From Ctena decussata (Eukaryota > Mollusca > Bivalvia > Lucinida > Lucinidae), in NCBI GenBank assembly GCA_963989385.1, contig OZ022502.1:8214501-8278500 (forward strand): DNA of 64,000 nucleotides. Reading direction: 5' to 3'. Positions within the stretch are counted from its first letter, which is position 1. Every line of letters starts with the position of its first letter. Under the pieces are notes generated by a model. That model did not search any database, was not told where the DNA came from, and saw only the letters and a program-made list of their open reading frames with translations. Below are positions 9,734 through 21,493 of this stretch, one piece after another. The position numbers and the translations under genes were made by a program.

Positions 9734-11181
9734 TGAGCGCGACACGAGAAAACCAACAAAGTGGTTGTGCGCCCATCGCAGACTCAGGTCAGCCTGGGCA
9801 TCCGCCCGGTCTGATCAGAATCTTCGCTAATACCCCCATTCCACTGGATGACGCTTTGACTGCGCTCTTGGCGATCATGGCGCTTCTTCAAAATTTTCGA
9901 AATCGCCACAGAAGCGTAGGCATTTGCCAAAACTGGAACTTGTGCGCATCCAGTACGCTGCCAGAACGCTTCTAATACGATCTCGCCACGCTAGACACGA
10001 TGCTGCCGCGATTTAGCTGCGCTTCTGCCACGCTTAACGGACTTCGATGGCGCTTCTAATACGCTGTCACTACGGCAAAGGATTTCAAGCTACGCTTGAT
10101 CTACGCTTATTACGATGCATTTGCGATCGTGCTACGACCTAAGTGCTGGAGCTGCGCTTGTGTTGCGCTTTGTAACCGCTTCTATGTAAATCGGCGGAGA
10201 ATCGGGTTCAGCAGAAGTTAGCCACCAGCCTTCAAACAATATTGATAATATAACAATTCCAGTGTCTATGATCCAGCTGGAAATCATGAACTAGTGACTT
10301 CGAACAACTCGTCTTGTTCTTCTTGCTGTTCAGGCTCAACTGGGACCTCTGCACGGCGTTCTGAATGGCTCCTATCTGCCTCAGTTTCGAGAGCAAGAGC
10401 CTGCCTCCCCCCCTGTCAAAAGCAGAAGGCGAAATCCACACCCAGGCCTGGTCATGAGACTATTTTCGCAGCCTGTACCGCAGGAGAGGGTATTCCAACT
10501 CCTGCTCGGGGCTTTTTAATGAAACGTGAGAATCGACTTATGAAACGTCGTGGAAACGCGGCGTTTTCATGCCCAGATCGCCATAAGAGCAGAGGAAACG
10601 CAGATAAAGCGCCAAGAGCGCAGCGGAAGCGTCGTGGTTGTGCTATTCATAAATAATAGAGTCGCAGCGGAAGCGGCAAGAACGCAACGGGAGCGCAAAG
10701 AGCGTATCAGAAGCGTAGCTGGGTTGCAGACGAATCTCACGGGCGCTGTCGGCACGACCCCGCTGCGCTGGTGCTGCGTTGCTCCCGCTGCTGCTGCGTT
10801 CATGAATTTCGAGCTACGTTCTTACTACGCTTTCGTTGAGTCCTCGGCGCTTCCGCTACGTAAATTTTGAGCAGAGTCAAAACAAGCGCCGTGACTTGGC
10901 GATCATGCCGCTTCTGATACGCTTTCACTGCGACCTAGAAGCTTCTCCTGCACTGCTCCCGCTTCTGCTACGATTCATGGCGCGTTGTCCAAAATTTCGG
11001 AGCGCAGTCGAAGCGCCGTCCAGTGGAATGGGGGTATAAGCGCTTAAAGGGTAGCTAAGGGTCTGAAGCTACCTCCATGTGGACAGCGAAGACTCTGATC
11101 ATACTGGGCGGATGTCCAGGCTGATCTGAGTCTGCGATGTTTGCACATACCACTTTGTTGGTTTTGTCATGTCGCGACTCA
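9734..11181. mobile_element. Fold-back MITE copy 3, split by a Harbinger-like insertion
   Basis: The left half (9734-9830) and right half (11037-11181) are the two sides of one CGCGACACGAG-family MITE. They are separated in its loop (CTTCGCTAA / TAAGCGCTTAAAGG) by the element at 9831-11036. Joining across one TAA gives the loop seen in intact copies. Confidence 0.92.
9831..11036. mobile_element. Non-autonomous PIF/Harbinger-like DNA transposon, 1,206 bp
   Basis: Terminal inverted repeats begin TACCCCCATTCCACTGGA at both ends and stay similar for about 37 bp. The target duplication is TAA (9828-9830, 11037-11039), typical of PIF/Harbinger elements. The interior is filled with degenerate CGCTTC/TACGCT strings, sense on the left and complementary on the right, so it folds on itself. 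Open frames around 10294-10870 show no transposase motifs; a short acidic minus-strand frame near 10310-10430 might be a protein remnant, but I would not rely on it. Confidence 0.85.
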
Positions 11182-11535
11182 AATAATGTACAAATACAGT
11201 ATTTGATGATAATTTCGAAGTAATGTCTAGCTAAGGCTAGTGAGGCTAATCATTTAGATTTAAATTACGGTCTAAAAAACAGCGTTGTAAGTTGGGGAGA
11301 TTAATCTGAGATTTTTACAATAAGGTCGTAGGTACAGCACCGAAACGAATATGGAAATGCTAGTTTCTGATTTTGTAACGGATTGTCTTATGAATAGCTT
11401 TTTTGTTTCTATGATATTTTCAAAACTAGTACTGTCCAAAAACGACTTTTTTGTGGACAAGTTTTGGTGTTACTAAGTGCATAAACACAAAGTTTTCTTT
11501 ATAAATACATTACGCATACCGTATTCAGTTATAGG
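11182..11535. other. AT-rich stretch, nothing recognised
   Basis: No gene, RNA or repeat identified. Confidence 0.4.
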
Positions 11536-11945
11536 CATGGAGGACTTTTGACGCCACTCTTTAAAAATCGGTAATCAAAATTCGCGAATCGATCAGGTAA
11601 TGAAATGCGCTACGAGATATGGGACATATATTTTTTTTTTTCAAATTTTATTTTTCCTGAAAGTCACATTTATATTTCCGTGTTCATTTTGAAAACTACA
11701 TTAAATTTCAAACAGCCTGGCATAGCCTATTGTTTGAAAAGATGCATAAGAAATACCACGGTCAATTTTAAGTTTAAGTTGACTACCCTCAAAATGTATA
11801 GAATATGTATAGTAAATCATGACTTTTGTACTGCGTTGATCAAAGTTTTTGCCTAGATATTTCTCTGTTTTAATAGAATGATCTTTTTCTGTGTTCATTC
11901 TAAATACAAAACAACAAAAAAACAATTATTCAGCATTTCGTTGAA
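11536..11945 (+). repeat. Inverted-repeat arm 1 (partner 12666-13305)
   Basis: A 410-bp segment is the diverged reverse complement of 12666-13305 once the MITE inside the latter is removed. Anchors: ACGCCACTCTTTAAAA, TTCCGTGTTCATTTTGAAAA, GACTACCCTCAAAATGTATA, GCGTTGATCAAAGTTTTT. Two copies of one element in opposite orientation. Confidence 0.85.
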
Positions 11946-12499
11946 ACATCTTTCTTTCAAATTGGAAGAAAAACAGTGCAGTCATTTTAGAAAGTCTTTG
12001 AAAGTTGTGAACGATGAGGATTTCTTTCTTCTAAAACAAACCAAAATCTTAATCCTTCTTGATGATGAGATGGATCTAGATTTGTAGATTAATGTTAGAG
12101 CCTATCCTCACCGTATAGCTGAATAAGACGAGATATATTTAGACATTGGGGTCATTTCAGCTGGGATAAGTCGTGTTTTACATGTTAAGTTGAATTACAA
12201 ATTCTAAAGCTCTATGAAAATTCGTTGTTTTTTAACTCTATCATATTTCCTTGGCTATAAAACGACGGCTTTTTTCATTCCAAGACAATTTCAAAAGTGA
12301 AATCTGTCTTATAAGATGGATGTAGGTGTTTTTTTTCCCTGTTTCTTTTTTTAAGGGAACACGGAATCAAATGAGAGACTGATGTAGTCATCCTCGGGGT
12401 CTCTCTGAAGATAAAAAAAGCAATAAAAAATTCCGTTTTATAGCAAAATAGATATGGTATATTTCAACAAACTCTATTAATATAATAATAATTGAATAT
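11946..12499. other. Spacer, nothing recognised
   Basis: AT-rich; no coding or repeat signal found. Confidence 0.4.
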
Positions 12500-12665
12500 T
12501 GAGCTGCGACACGACAAAACCAACAAAGTGGAATGTGCGCCCAGCAATGACTCGGGTCAGTCTGTGCATCCGCCCATTCTGATGAGAGTCTTGGCTTTCG
12601 TCCGCAACTTTTTTTGTACGCCACCTGGAGTAATGTGTGAATTCTGTTGGATATTCTGTATTCTG

Positions 12666-13305
12666 TATTAACGAAATACTGAATAATTGTATTTTTCGCA
12701 ATGAACACAGAAAATGATAATTTTATGAAAAAAAGAGAGACGAATGTATGCGGAAAAAAACTTTGATCAACGCAGTACAAAACTCATGATATCCTTTATA
12801 TTCTATACATTTTGAGGGTAGTCAGCTTAAAACTAAAACATAACCGGGATGTTTATTATGCAATCTTTTCAAAAATATATGAGCCGCGACACGAGAAAAC
12901 CAACAATGTGGTAGTGCGCCCATCGCAGACTCAGATCAGCCTGGGCATCCACCTAGTCTGTGCAGAGTCTTCCCTAAGCGCCTAAAGGGTAGCTAAGGGT
13001 CTAAGCTACCTTCATGCGGACAGCGAAGACTCTGATCAGACTGGGCGGATGCCCAGGCTGATCTGAGTCTGTGCTGGACGCACAACCACATTGTTGGTTT
13101 TGTCGCGTCGCGGCTCATATATCAAGCTGTTCGAAATGTAATGTGGTTTTCAAAATGAACACGGAAAAATAAACTTGATCATGAGGAAAAATAAAATTAG
13201 AAGAAAAAGATTACTTGCCCATATCGCGTAATGTATTTCGTTACCTGTTCAAGTCGCGAATATCGATTATCGATTTTAAAGAGTGGCGTGAAAAGTTATC
13301 CATGG
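12666..13305 (-). repeat. Inverted-repeat arm 2
   Basis: Reverse-complement partner of 11536-11945. Without the 238-bp MITE it is about 402 bp, matching arm 1's 410 bp. Confidence 0.85.
12880..13117. mobile_element. Fold-back MITE copy 5, intact
   Basis: A complete 238-bp hairpin element inside repeat arm 2 and absent from arm 1. Flanks are ATATAT-like on both sides. Confidence 0.95.
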
Positions 13306-13452
13306 TGCTTAGAGGGTAGCCAGGGTAGCTAAGGGTCAGATCTACCTCTGTGCAAACAGTGAAGACTCTGATCAGACTGGGCGGGTGCACAGGCTGATCT
13401 AAGTTCTCGCTAGGAGCACATGCCACTTTGTTGTTGTTGTCGTCGCGGCTCA

Positions 13453-13840
13453 ATTTTTGTTTTCTATATCAGTAGTTAGTGAGCTTCTTCAATTCTAAAT
13501 GTGATTCCTCATTAGAATTGTCTCATTAAGGTAGTCGGTATGAAGCCCATAGCCTACGATTTGGTAGAAAAAGTAATATTCGAGATTTATCACTAGGCAG
13601 TCCCCATAGTGCATACTCATTCTGATCAGATCGGTCTCGGCTTGGACTGAAGGTACGTTGAGATATATACCCGGTGTTGTTAATATGTTTTGAAAACGGA
13701 ATGGCTTCAGTTCTTAGTGTTGCGGTTATGAAGATGAAAAAAATAATAATTTTATGTTTGTGGCTGTTCAGCAGTAGTTCCGTCATTTTGGGCTAGTTCT
13801 GCCAAAACGAGTCCTTGCGATCTTAAGGAACATATGCTGG
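13453..13840. other. Unassigned stretch
   Basis: No gene or repeat recognised. A minus-strand open frame (13526-13786) has no family signature. Confidence 0.4.
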
Positions 13841-13849
13841 GTAGAAGTG

Positions 13850-14027
13850 TTGTTGTTGTGTTATTGTTTAACGGCCACGGTAAACAGATATGATCATGTC
13901 GGGACGGTCAGTTAAACTAACCACACTATTCCTGGGCAGGCTTAGACCTCTTAAGCGGTTAACCAGTACTAAGTGCACTTACTTTCACCAGTAACTGACA
14001 ACTGCCCTTCTTGAATCAGCGGAATCG
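13850..14027 (-). mobile_element. SINE, 5'-truncated copy (tRNA head missing)
   Basis: The body of the SINE at 5656-5920 in reverse (TCATGTCGGGACGGTCAGTT, AAGCGGTTAACCAGTACTAA), with the ACAACA tail appearing as GTTGTTGTTGTG. A 9-bp target duplication (GTAGAAGTG) flanks it at 13841-13849 and 14028-14036. The 3' end is complete and the 5' end lost, as in incomplete reverse transcription. Confidence 0.92.
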
Positions 14028-14036
14028 GTAGAAGTG

Positions 14037-14765
14037 ACCTATTCATTTATTTTAATTGTTACTTTTTCAACATATGCTTATTTTTGTGCCATATGGGATA
14101 AATGAATGGGAGAGGAACTAAGAAGTGTTATACTTTGTTCTGTTTTCAGTATGTTCGTATTAGCATTAGTGATATCATGAATGTTTGTGATTTTGTTAGA
14201 TTAATATGTCTAAGACGAATGGGTTCACTTTCAGTGGACACAATTGTCCAATACCATATTGCCAGCAATAATATAGGCAAGCATGGTTGTTGGGCGTGTA
14301 AAAATATTGGGGAAATGTCCATGCCAACTGTTTTTAAGAGCTTTAAAGTTTATAAAAAATTATCCAATTGTGTTTTGTTTTGTCATTTTATCCCGAGTGT
14401 ACAAGGTCTTGACTTTATGACTTTATATTGCAAACAAGTGCATACCTCCCCTCCCCAACAAACCCGCATTGTGAAAAAATGGCTATGATTTTTCCCACCG
14501 GAATATGGATATTACGATAGAATTTTCTCCAGGAAATGTGACTGCATGTCAATAGCCAATTTTCCTCGGAGAAACCCTGCTGGAGTGGCGTTTCCTCCGG
14601 TAATACGGCGACAGAAAAATACGCTATATGGTGGAATTTGCTCCCTCTCTTTTCAAAGCAGTGTGGATCAAAACTGAACAGAATTACTAATCTTCTCTCC
14701 AAAAATACTGCCGGATAAGAGAAGCTGGAGCCGTAAGCATGTGTCTACAAATCTGTCTTTCTCAT
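14037..14765. other. Unassigned stretch
   Basis: A 128-codon open frame at 14102-14488 has no recognisable domain and untypical composition. I see no supported gene. Confidence 0.4.
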
Positions 14766-15926
14766 TATACCCCCGACATACGAAGTATGCCGAGGAGTAT
14801 ATAGCTTTTTTCCGATGTCCTTTCGTCCGTCCTTCCGTCTGTCCGTCCTTCCGTCCGTAAGTTAACATTTGTGTTAAAGTTTTACGTTAAATTATATTAT
14901 CCAAACCCTCCGATGGATTGGGTTTATATTTGGCATGGTGATAGATAATGGTCCAACGTTTTATTCTGTACCACCCCCATCCATGCCTTTGACCTATAGG
15001 TCAAGGTCACAGACTCTGACTGTTCATGTTAAAGTTTTGCGTTAAAGTTTTTAAGATCTCTTTATAATTCAAACCCTTTGTTGAGTTGGGTTTGTGTTTG
15101 GCATGATGATAGATGTTGGTCTTAAATTTTATTTTATTCCATCCCCACCCATGCCTGTGATCTAAAGGTCAAGGTCGCGGACTTTGACTTTTCATGTTAA
15201 AGTTTTGCGTTAAAGCTTTTGAGATGGTATATCATCCATAAACTTTGTTGGGTTTGATTTATATATGACGTCTTGTTACAAGTTTGATTTTCGTACTATC
15301 TTTACACATGCCTGTGACATAAAGGTCAAGGTCACAGACATAGACATACTCAATTACTCATATATGGTTTGTGTTAAAGGTTTTGGTTTCTCATGTCGTC
15401 CAAATCTTTTGTTGGGTTTTATATATATTTGGCTTCAATACATACTACTAGTAACTACATACTAAAAAATTATTCTTTAACATCCCCACACATGCCTTGA
15501 CTTAAGATCAAGGTCACAAACTAATGCTTTTCCATACATTTTAGTTTTGTGTTAAGTTTATATTTTTGGTTATTTTTCACATCTCCTTTAATAGGACCTG
15601 TTGATATGTGAAGTTGTTTACCTTCAGGTTACAACAAATCACATCATCTGGATGCTGCTGTTGACATAAGGTCAGGGTCACATACTTAAACAGTTACATC
15701 AATCAGTGTACTGCTTTATAATGTTCCTTATAATTCAGATATCCTTCAATAGAACCTTTGGATATATTACTAGATTTACTTTTAGGTTGCAGCAGTTTAG
15801 TCGACATTCTCTGTGTGCTGCTGCTGACCAATGGTCAAGGTCGTAGACTTTGAAATTTGTATGTATGTTAAATTTTTGTGTTTGAAGTCTAGTACCATTA
15901 GGCGGTGGCGCTGGCCGGGGGTATAC
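14766..15926. mobile_element. TIR element with internal tandem array (TATACCCCCG ends)
   Basis: The ends are TATACCCCCG (14766) and CGGGGGTATA (to 15926). A CGTCCGTCCTTCCGTCTGTC minisatellite follows the left end (about 14826-14858). Inside are about six degenerate units of 155-185 bp carrying GGTCAAGGTCAC (near 15001, 15167, 15323, 15506, 15669, 15833) and, in the first three, CATGTTAAAGTTTTGCGTTA. No open frame. Non-autonomous. Confidence 0.75.
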
Positions 15927-16811
15927 GTGAGCCCCTGCTCACTTGCTCTAGTTTCTGTCTAGGGAGAACGGCTTCCAGCATTGAAATAGGCTTGTCTAAA
16001 TGAGACTGCCTTTGAAATATTTGCGTCTGCGGAGCTGTGCGCATATATTAAGGTATGTGTACATGTATGTATGTGTGTTTGAGTAGTCGTTGATATATGT
16101 GAGGTACATCATCAGCCTGCAAGCGTGCAAACGTATGCATGTGTGCTTGTAAAAGTTTAAATCTCGAGAGAGGGTTAAATCCAACCGAAAATATGGTGCA
16201 TTGATTGAGTTGGGGAGCCATTACGCGAACTGAACCTTCTATATAATAATGTATCATTAATTGCATCGGAACCAGGGTGAAGTTTTTCAACAGTAAACAT
16301 TTTTTAAATCCCCCGGTAGTTTATATTACTGGCCGTACTAAAGCGGCAGTCCGTTTATTTTCTGATGTAAGGTTTTGCTAATGGTTACTTTCGTGTTGTA
16401 TGTAAAAATCTTTGTCTTCTGTCTTGGAAGAAACGAAAGTAATTATGCTGGCGGGATCGCCTACACTTTGCATTCAAACCCCTCCCATTTCTGAGTTGTC
16501 ATATGTATGATTTTAAGCTCATATGTACAGTATTTGCGATCTGATGATGCAATCGTAACACTTCGGCCAATTCCGTATCCTGAATTAAACTATCGAAGAT
16601 ATCGGCGAGGATGTCCGATTGCTGATGATGGTATAATTTGATTATCCTAACGCAGTTAATAAAAAAAGTGATGACGGCATTTGCAGGACTTCTTGGATGG
16701 CACTTGTATTTCGTTCCGAACGTAATGGCATTCAACAAACATTCAAAAATTACGTCTTTCTCCATACTAGTTTACACATAGCTACTTTAGATTTCCTTAC
16801 TATAATATAAT
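15927..16811. other. Unassigned stretch
   Basis: No gene supported. A minus-strand 88-codon frame (16499-16765) starts with ATG but shows no domain. The segment near 16180-16260 shares short matches with 7360-7440, so it probably belongs to an old repeat. Confidence 0.4.
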
Positions 16812-17048
16812 TGAGCCGCGACACGAGAAAACCAACAAAGTGGTTGCGCGCCCAGCGCAGACTTATATCAGCCTGGTGATCCACGAAGTATGATCAGAAT
16901 CTTCCCTAAGCGCTTAAAGGGTAGCTAAGGGCTAAGCTATCTTCATGCGGACAGCGAAGACTCTTATCAGACTGGGCGGATGCCCCGGCTGATCTGAGTC
17001 TGCGCTGGGCGGACAACCACTTTGTTGGTTTTCTCGTGTCGCGGCTCA
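16812..17048. mobile_element. Fold-back MITE copy 6, intact
   Basis: Ends TGAGCCGCGACACGAGAAAA and its complement. The right half (GCGAAGACTC, GACTGGGCGGATGCCC) is well conserved. Confidence 0.95.
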
Positions 17049-17507
17049 TGTGTTTTTCTCTCTGGAAAATATTATTGGTCCAGCGAATACCGCACCTGTC
17101 GCACCCTCAGTTAAGCCCATGTGATCGAAAACTGAAGCGTCAAATACGAGTCGAAATGCGAAATCTCATTGAACTTGTTGAACTCGTGAAAATGCTCGTA
17201 AAATGACTAAATTAGCGTGAAAGATAAAAAATAAATTCTAACAGTGTCTCAGTTTACATCACTAGTCGCCATTGCAATTTTATCATGTGCCGTATCCTAC
17301 TGCGGTTTGACACTCTGCTGTTTTGTGCTCCACAAAAACCTTTGAAATATGGAAGCCGATGGGGGACATTTTGACTTATTACTTTTGACTTGCGACTTCT
17401 GACTTTGAAATTTCATGACCACCCGCGTGCTCCATTGGAAGTCCCAGAATTCATGACATAATAGTATTGCAACCAATGAAGATCATACTTGTTTTCCATA
17501 ATTCACA

Positions 17508-17925
17508 GGGTATAATCGATTCCAATAATTTTGGCTTCCTGCAGAGACTGTACATCATATTTGGCTTCCTCCGAGATTTTCCGCGATCTCTTGCTTCCTG
17601 CCATGATAAAACTTCTGTACATGATAAATGGCTTCCTGCAGAGACTCAGCGTGATTCTGCTTCCTGCCGAGGCTCTCGGCAGGAAGCAGAGTCACGCGGA
17701 CCGTCTCGGCAGGAAGCCAATGTTCGAGGACAGAAGACCCTGCAGGAAGCAAGAGTTCGCGGACAGTCTCGGCAGAAGCCAAATATGATGTACAGTCTCT
17801 GCAGGAATATTTATCATGTACAGAAGTCTCGGCAGGAAGCAAGAGATCGCGGACAGTCTCGGCAGAAGCCAAATATGATATACAGTCTCTGCAGGAAGCG
17901 AAAATTAGCGGAATCAATTATACCC
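17508..17925. mobile_element. Fold-back element with GCTTCCTGCCGAGAC subrepeats
   Basis: Ends GGGTATAATCGATTCC and GGAATCAATTATACCC. Both arms are rows of GCTTCCTGC(C/A)GAGAC-type subrepeats. The axis is near 17665-17693, where GCTTCCTGCCGAG faces CTCGGCAGGAAGC. The right arm is about 85 bp longer because one subrepeat block is duplicated. The open frames across it in several frames are by-products of the repetition. Confidence 0.88.
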
Positions 17926-19327
17926 AGTGTAATGTATTGTCTTGCTTTCCGAGAGTACATACCTTTGCGTCCTCTTCACGCTTGAGTTATCGATTCAGGT
18001 CAGTGAAACTAAATGTCATTTTCTTGTATTTTAATGCCTTGAAACGAATGATCTGTTGTTGTTTTTGGCTTGCGCTTTCGAGCACAAGCCAGTATTCAAG
18101 TGGTTTAGTGATACCGAGTTATTTTCGGAAGAAACGATACGTCACGCTTAGTCGGAAAATACCAGGAGAGTGTATACACAATGAGTGTGTACTGCAACGA
18201 TTCGTTCTAAACTTTTTAGGGCAGCAATTAAGCCAAAGAGATCGGAAAGTTCGTTCCGGTTTGCGACAGCATTTCTTCATTATTTACTTCACAGACATAA
18301 CAAACAAATACCTCGTCCGATTTTGTCTATTTTTATCCATATTCGATTTGCCTCATCTGCTAAAAATAACGATGGAAACTTTACTCTATTTTTGATAGTT
18401 CATGTATTTTTTTAATATTTCCGTTAAAAAGCACGTTTTTCTTTTACAAGTGCCTTGAACTTGGCCACATTTCGTTTGCTTTTTATAAACTGATGGCATA
18501 AAAAATGAAACTGTGAATGCAATGCAAAGTATTTGGCTTTGCATCCTAAGAAATATACCAAAACTTGTGTAAGAAACAGTGTTTATATATAGCTTAGCGC
18601 AAAGCATTAGCTTTTCCAAAAATCATGCAGCGGCGTCGCGAAAACTAGGCCTTAGGGCATCGCATAATCTGACTAGTCAGAGCAGCCGGCACACTGTCCA
18701 GCGCCGATGCATGCGTTGGATCTGATCAGTCTTTTTCGGCATATATATATTCTTCATCTTTCATGCTGAGGCCAGACTGATCAGACTGCGCTTATGCCAG
18801 AGTGGGCTGATCTGTGTATCAGTGTAAAATCTGAAAGAGTAGAGTTCAAATTTATTGTTTAAATTTAGAAACAAGCGCTTTCGACGATTTTCTTCCCTTA
18901 TCACATTTACTGAAAAGAGATAAATTTCATTTGTCGGGAGTTCATGGAAATACGAACGCGATGGGTTCCGTGTGTTGTTGTTCCCAAATGGTGTAAAGCA
19001 AGCTATTGTCCCAAACAACAGCAGCATGCATTTTCTTCTCAGAGTGTCAAAATTTTGTTCCAGTCACTGCCACTGGTGCCACTTAAACCAAAAATAAACT
19101 TCAGTAAATATAAATTTATTGTCTTCTTTTGATGCCAAGTTCAGAGTGTGCCAAGATTCCATAGACATGGGTTTGAAACAGCCTTTCATAAAATTTTGAT
19201 TCAGACTAAGTGTGACTCAACAGCCGTGAAGAAAAGACTTGAAATAGGTCCATATAGTTATTTTTCTTGAGACATGCCTAAAACGGCCGGCCAAAACGTC
19301 GAAAAACTGTTGTTGTTGGTTTTTTTT

Positions 19328-19358
<31 letters not shown>

Positions 19359-19963
19359 TTAAATATTTTTTCAATTTATTTTTCAAATAAATTCTACACT
19401 TGTTTTTACCTTAGACCCGTGGATAATGCCACCATTAAATAAGTTAGAAATTAAATACTTTGCTAAATAAAAGTAAGCAACAGAAAGTGCACTAACAATC
19501 GGGTTCACTTCAATAAACAACTCATGAAAATTTCACTTTCTTAGCTGGGCAAGCCTTCCTTTTTAAAGGAAATTTTATTTTTATTATTATTTAAAGAATA
19601 GGTTTCAGAGGCCTAGGTCGGCTATAAAAGGCAGAATTAAGTGGTTTATCTCAGTCCGCCCCGTTACTGCGGCTATGAATTCGTTCCGCTGAGGTGCGGG
19701 GGAAACGTTGATAGGAGAATTGAAATACTACTACTTTATCTCAGTATTTCTCCAGACACCAAGTGGTAAACATCTCCAGGAGGTCCTGAAAATCCAATAA
19801 CTGATCTAATTGGATGTTGGTCCCGCAGAGGAATTTACCTGGGAAATGGCTGACAGTTCACTGGGGTTAATATTTATCAGAAGACAGTAGCCCCGCCAAC
19901 TTAAAGACTCAGGTAGTTAATCCCTTGCCGGTGGTTTCTGAATCTAGGCCTTTAACCGGTATC
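17926..19963. other. Unassigned stretch with a (GT)n microsatellite
   Basis: A (T)n(GT)n run lies at about 19321-19359. The segment 18630-18830 (GCGTCGCGAAAACTAGGCC, GGCCAGACTGATCAGACTGC) may be a distant relative of the CGCGACACGAG MITE. No coding sequence recognised. Confidence 0.45.
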
Positions 19964-20070
19964 GGGACGTTTCGTCCCAGGACGTTTCGTCCCAGGACGT
20001 TTCGTCCCAAACAGGCATAAGACTCGGGACGATTCGTCCCAGGACGTTTCGTCCCAGGATGTTTCGTCCC
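19964..20070. repeat. Cluster of six GGGACGTTTCGTCCC palindromes
   Basis: Six copies of a 15-bp palindrome (two with one base changed) in two groups of three, AG-linked within each group. A matching cluster in the opposite sense (GGGACGAAACGTCC) lies at 32142-32218. Confidence 0.9.
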
Positions 20071-20143
20071 ATTATCATTTTGTAAAAGATGTGATGAATA
20101 ATTGCTGCCTACATGTTTATTAAATGACTTAGAATCTTCCTAA

Positions 20144-21394
20144 AGCTAGTATCTCACTGGGATGCGACAACTGGCGACTAGTTTGAGACAAAGATTTGCG
20201 ATAAAATCCGCGACTTTGCGACATTTTTCGTATTTGGGTCTCACTGAAATGGTGATTACGACATAACTGCGAGTGTCGCGCGAATGTCGTACGATTATCT
20301 CACGAATCTTACCCAAATTCGCCTGGAGTTCGCACACACGTCGCGCGACAGTCGTGAGACACTAGTGCGACGTTCGCACAATAAAATTGCGATTATTTCT
20401 CTCGTGCGACTGTGTCACGATACTCTCGCGAAGGTCGCACGACTGTCGTGCGAAGGTCGTGCAACAGTCGTACGACGATTTTGCGAGAAAATGAGAACCT
20501 GTTGACATTCCAGCAATTTTTTAATCATCAGACGTCAGAAAGATGGATATTGTGTTTTATCATAAAATATGGGGTGTTCAGCCAGTACTCAGCCAGTACA
20601 TTCTGGTGGGCATCCTTCCATGGGTACTGTTTCTCACTCTCAATGTCTAGTTTCTTTTTCTTCCTTGTTTCACCCGTCAGAGAAACCGTGGGAGCTCCCG
20701 AGCTCTCGTCGTCGGAGGGAACAGGAGCTGGGACTGTTTCGGCTTCCTGTGTTGTGGTTTGATGAGCGGGTGCAGTGACAGCCCTACCCCTACCTCGCCC
20801 TTTTCTGACCTTTGCTGGCATGATGCCCATGTTGGAACTGAATGAGTGCAAACTGTTTGCGAAAAACATAATTGTCCGAGTCACCTGGGGCGAAAATACG
20901 AAACATTCACGACACTTTTGCGACATTGCGAGTAATTTAAGACACTCGCACGATAGTCGTAAGATATTCGTACGAATGTCTCACGACGTTCGCGCGAAAG
21001 TTACTCAGTTTTATTTGCTCGCAATTTAGTCGCGGAAGTGTCTTATTTATGTCGCAATTTGTTCGCAATATAGTCTTATTTATTTCGCAAATTTTTCGTG
21101 TTCACGGTCATTGCGACTCGCCGGAATCTAAATTGCGATGGGTCCGCGACGTGTTCGCGACACCTGCGATGACTTTGCGACTACGTTGCGACTATATTGC
21201 GAGAATTCTTGTCGCATAAAAAAGTTTTACATGTAAAACTTTTTTGTGCGACAATGCGAACCGTTTGCGCCAGTTTGCGACTCACGCGAGGATATTGCGA
21301 ATCCCCGCGAATGTTTCAAGACAGTTTTGAGACTCATCCACGAATGCAATTCGCAATCAGTCGCAAACTGTCGCATCCCAGTGAGATAGGGGCT
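20144..21394. mobile_element. PIF/Harbinger-like DNA transposon, 1,251 bp
   Basis: Terminal repeats share TATCTCACTGGGATGCGACA preceded by AGC plus three variable bases. The target duplication is TAA (20141-20143, 21395-21397). Both flanks of the interior are packed with degenerate TCGC/GCGAC strings (GTCGTGCGA, TTGCGAC). The element carries one candidate exon on the minus strand (20528-20926). No DDE transposase is seen, so it cannot move alone. Confidence 0.9.
20528..20820 (-). pseudogene. Myb/MADF-like accessory protein exon of a Harbinger element
   Basis: In a 132-codon frame the ATG at about 20820 opens MPAKVRKGRGRGR, a basic start. A Pro/Ala/Ser-rich acidic linker, RKKKKLD and then WKDAHQNVLAEYWLNTPYFM follow; the last resembles the first helix of the Myb/SANT- or MADF-like domain of Harbinger accessory proteins. 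The domain is cut short by a stop at 20528. The other Harbinger gene is absent. Confidence 0.5.
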
Positions 21395-21493
21395 TAATTT
21401 GTCAAAGGAGTTCTCTTGACATTCATCTCGTCAACATCTTCCAAAAAAAAATGATCGAATCTTGAGCATAGTCGCACTGTGAGCAGGGAAGGA

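Larger units (their letters stand above)
12500..13452. mobile_element. Fold-back MITE copy 4, split by a repeat that itself carries MITE copy 5
   Basis: The left half at 12500-12596 (TGAGCTGCGACACGACAAAA) and right half at 13305-13452 (ending GTCGCGGCTCA) are complementary halves of one MITE. Between them lies repeat arm 2 with intact MITE copy 5 inside it. The order of events is therefore MITE, then arm element, then second MITE. Confidence 0.8.

Noticed and set aside
10294..10870. Overlapping open frames inside the 9831-11036 element
   Set aside because: Frames on both strands arise from GC-rich degenerate repeats. No transposase or Myb motif could be read with confidence.
14102..14488. 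128-codon plus-strand frame
   Set aside because: No domain, odd composition, no start context or splice evidence.
16499..16765. 88-codon minus-strand frame starting with ATG
   Set aside because: No domain, no splice context, no related copy in the window.
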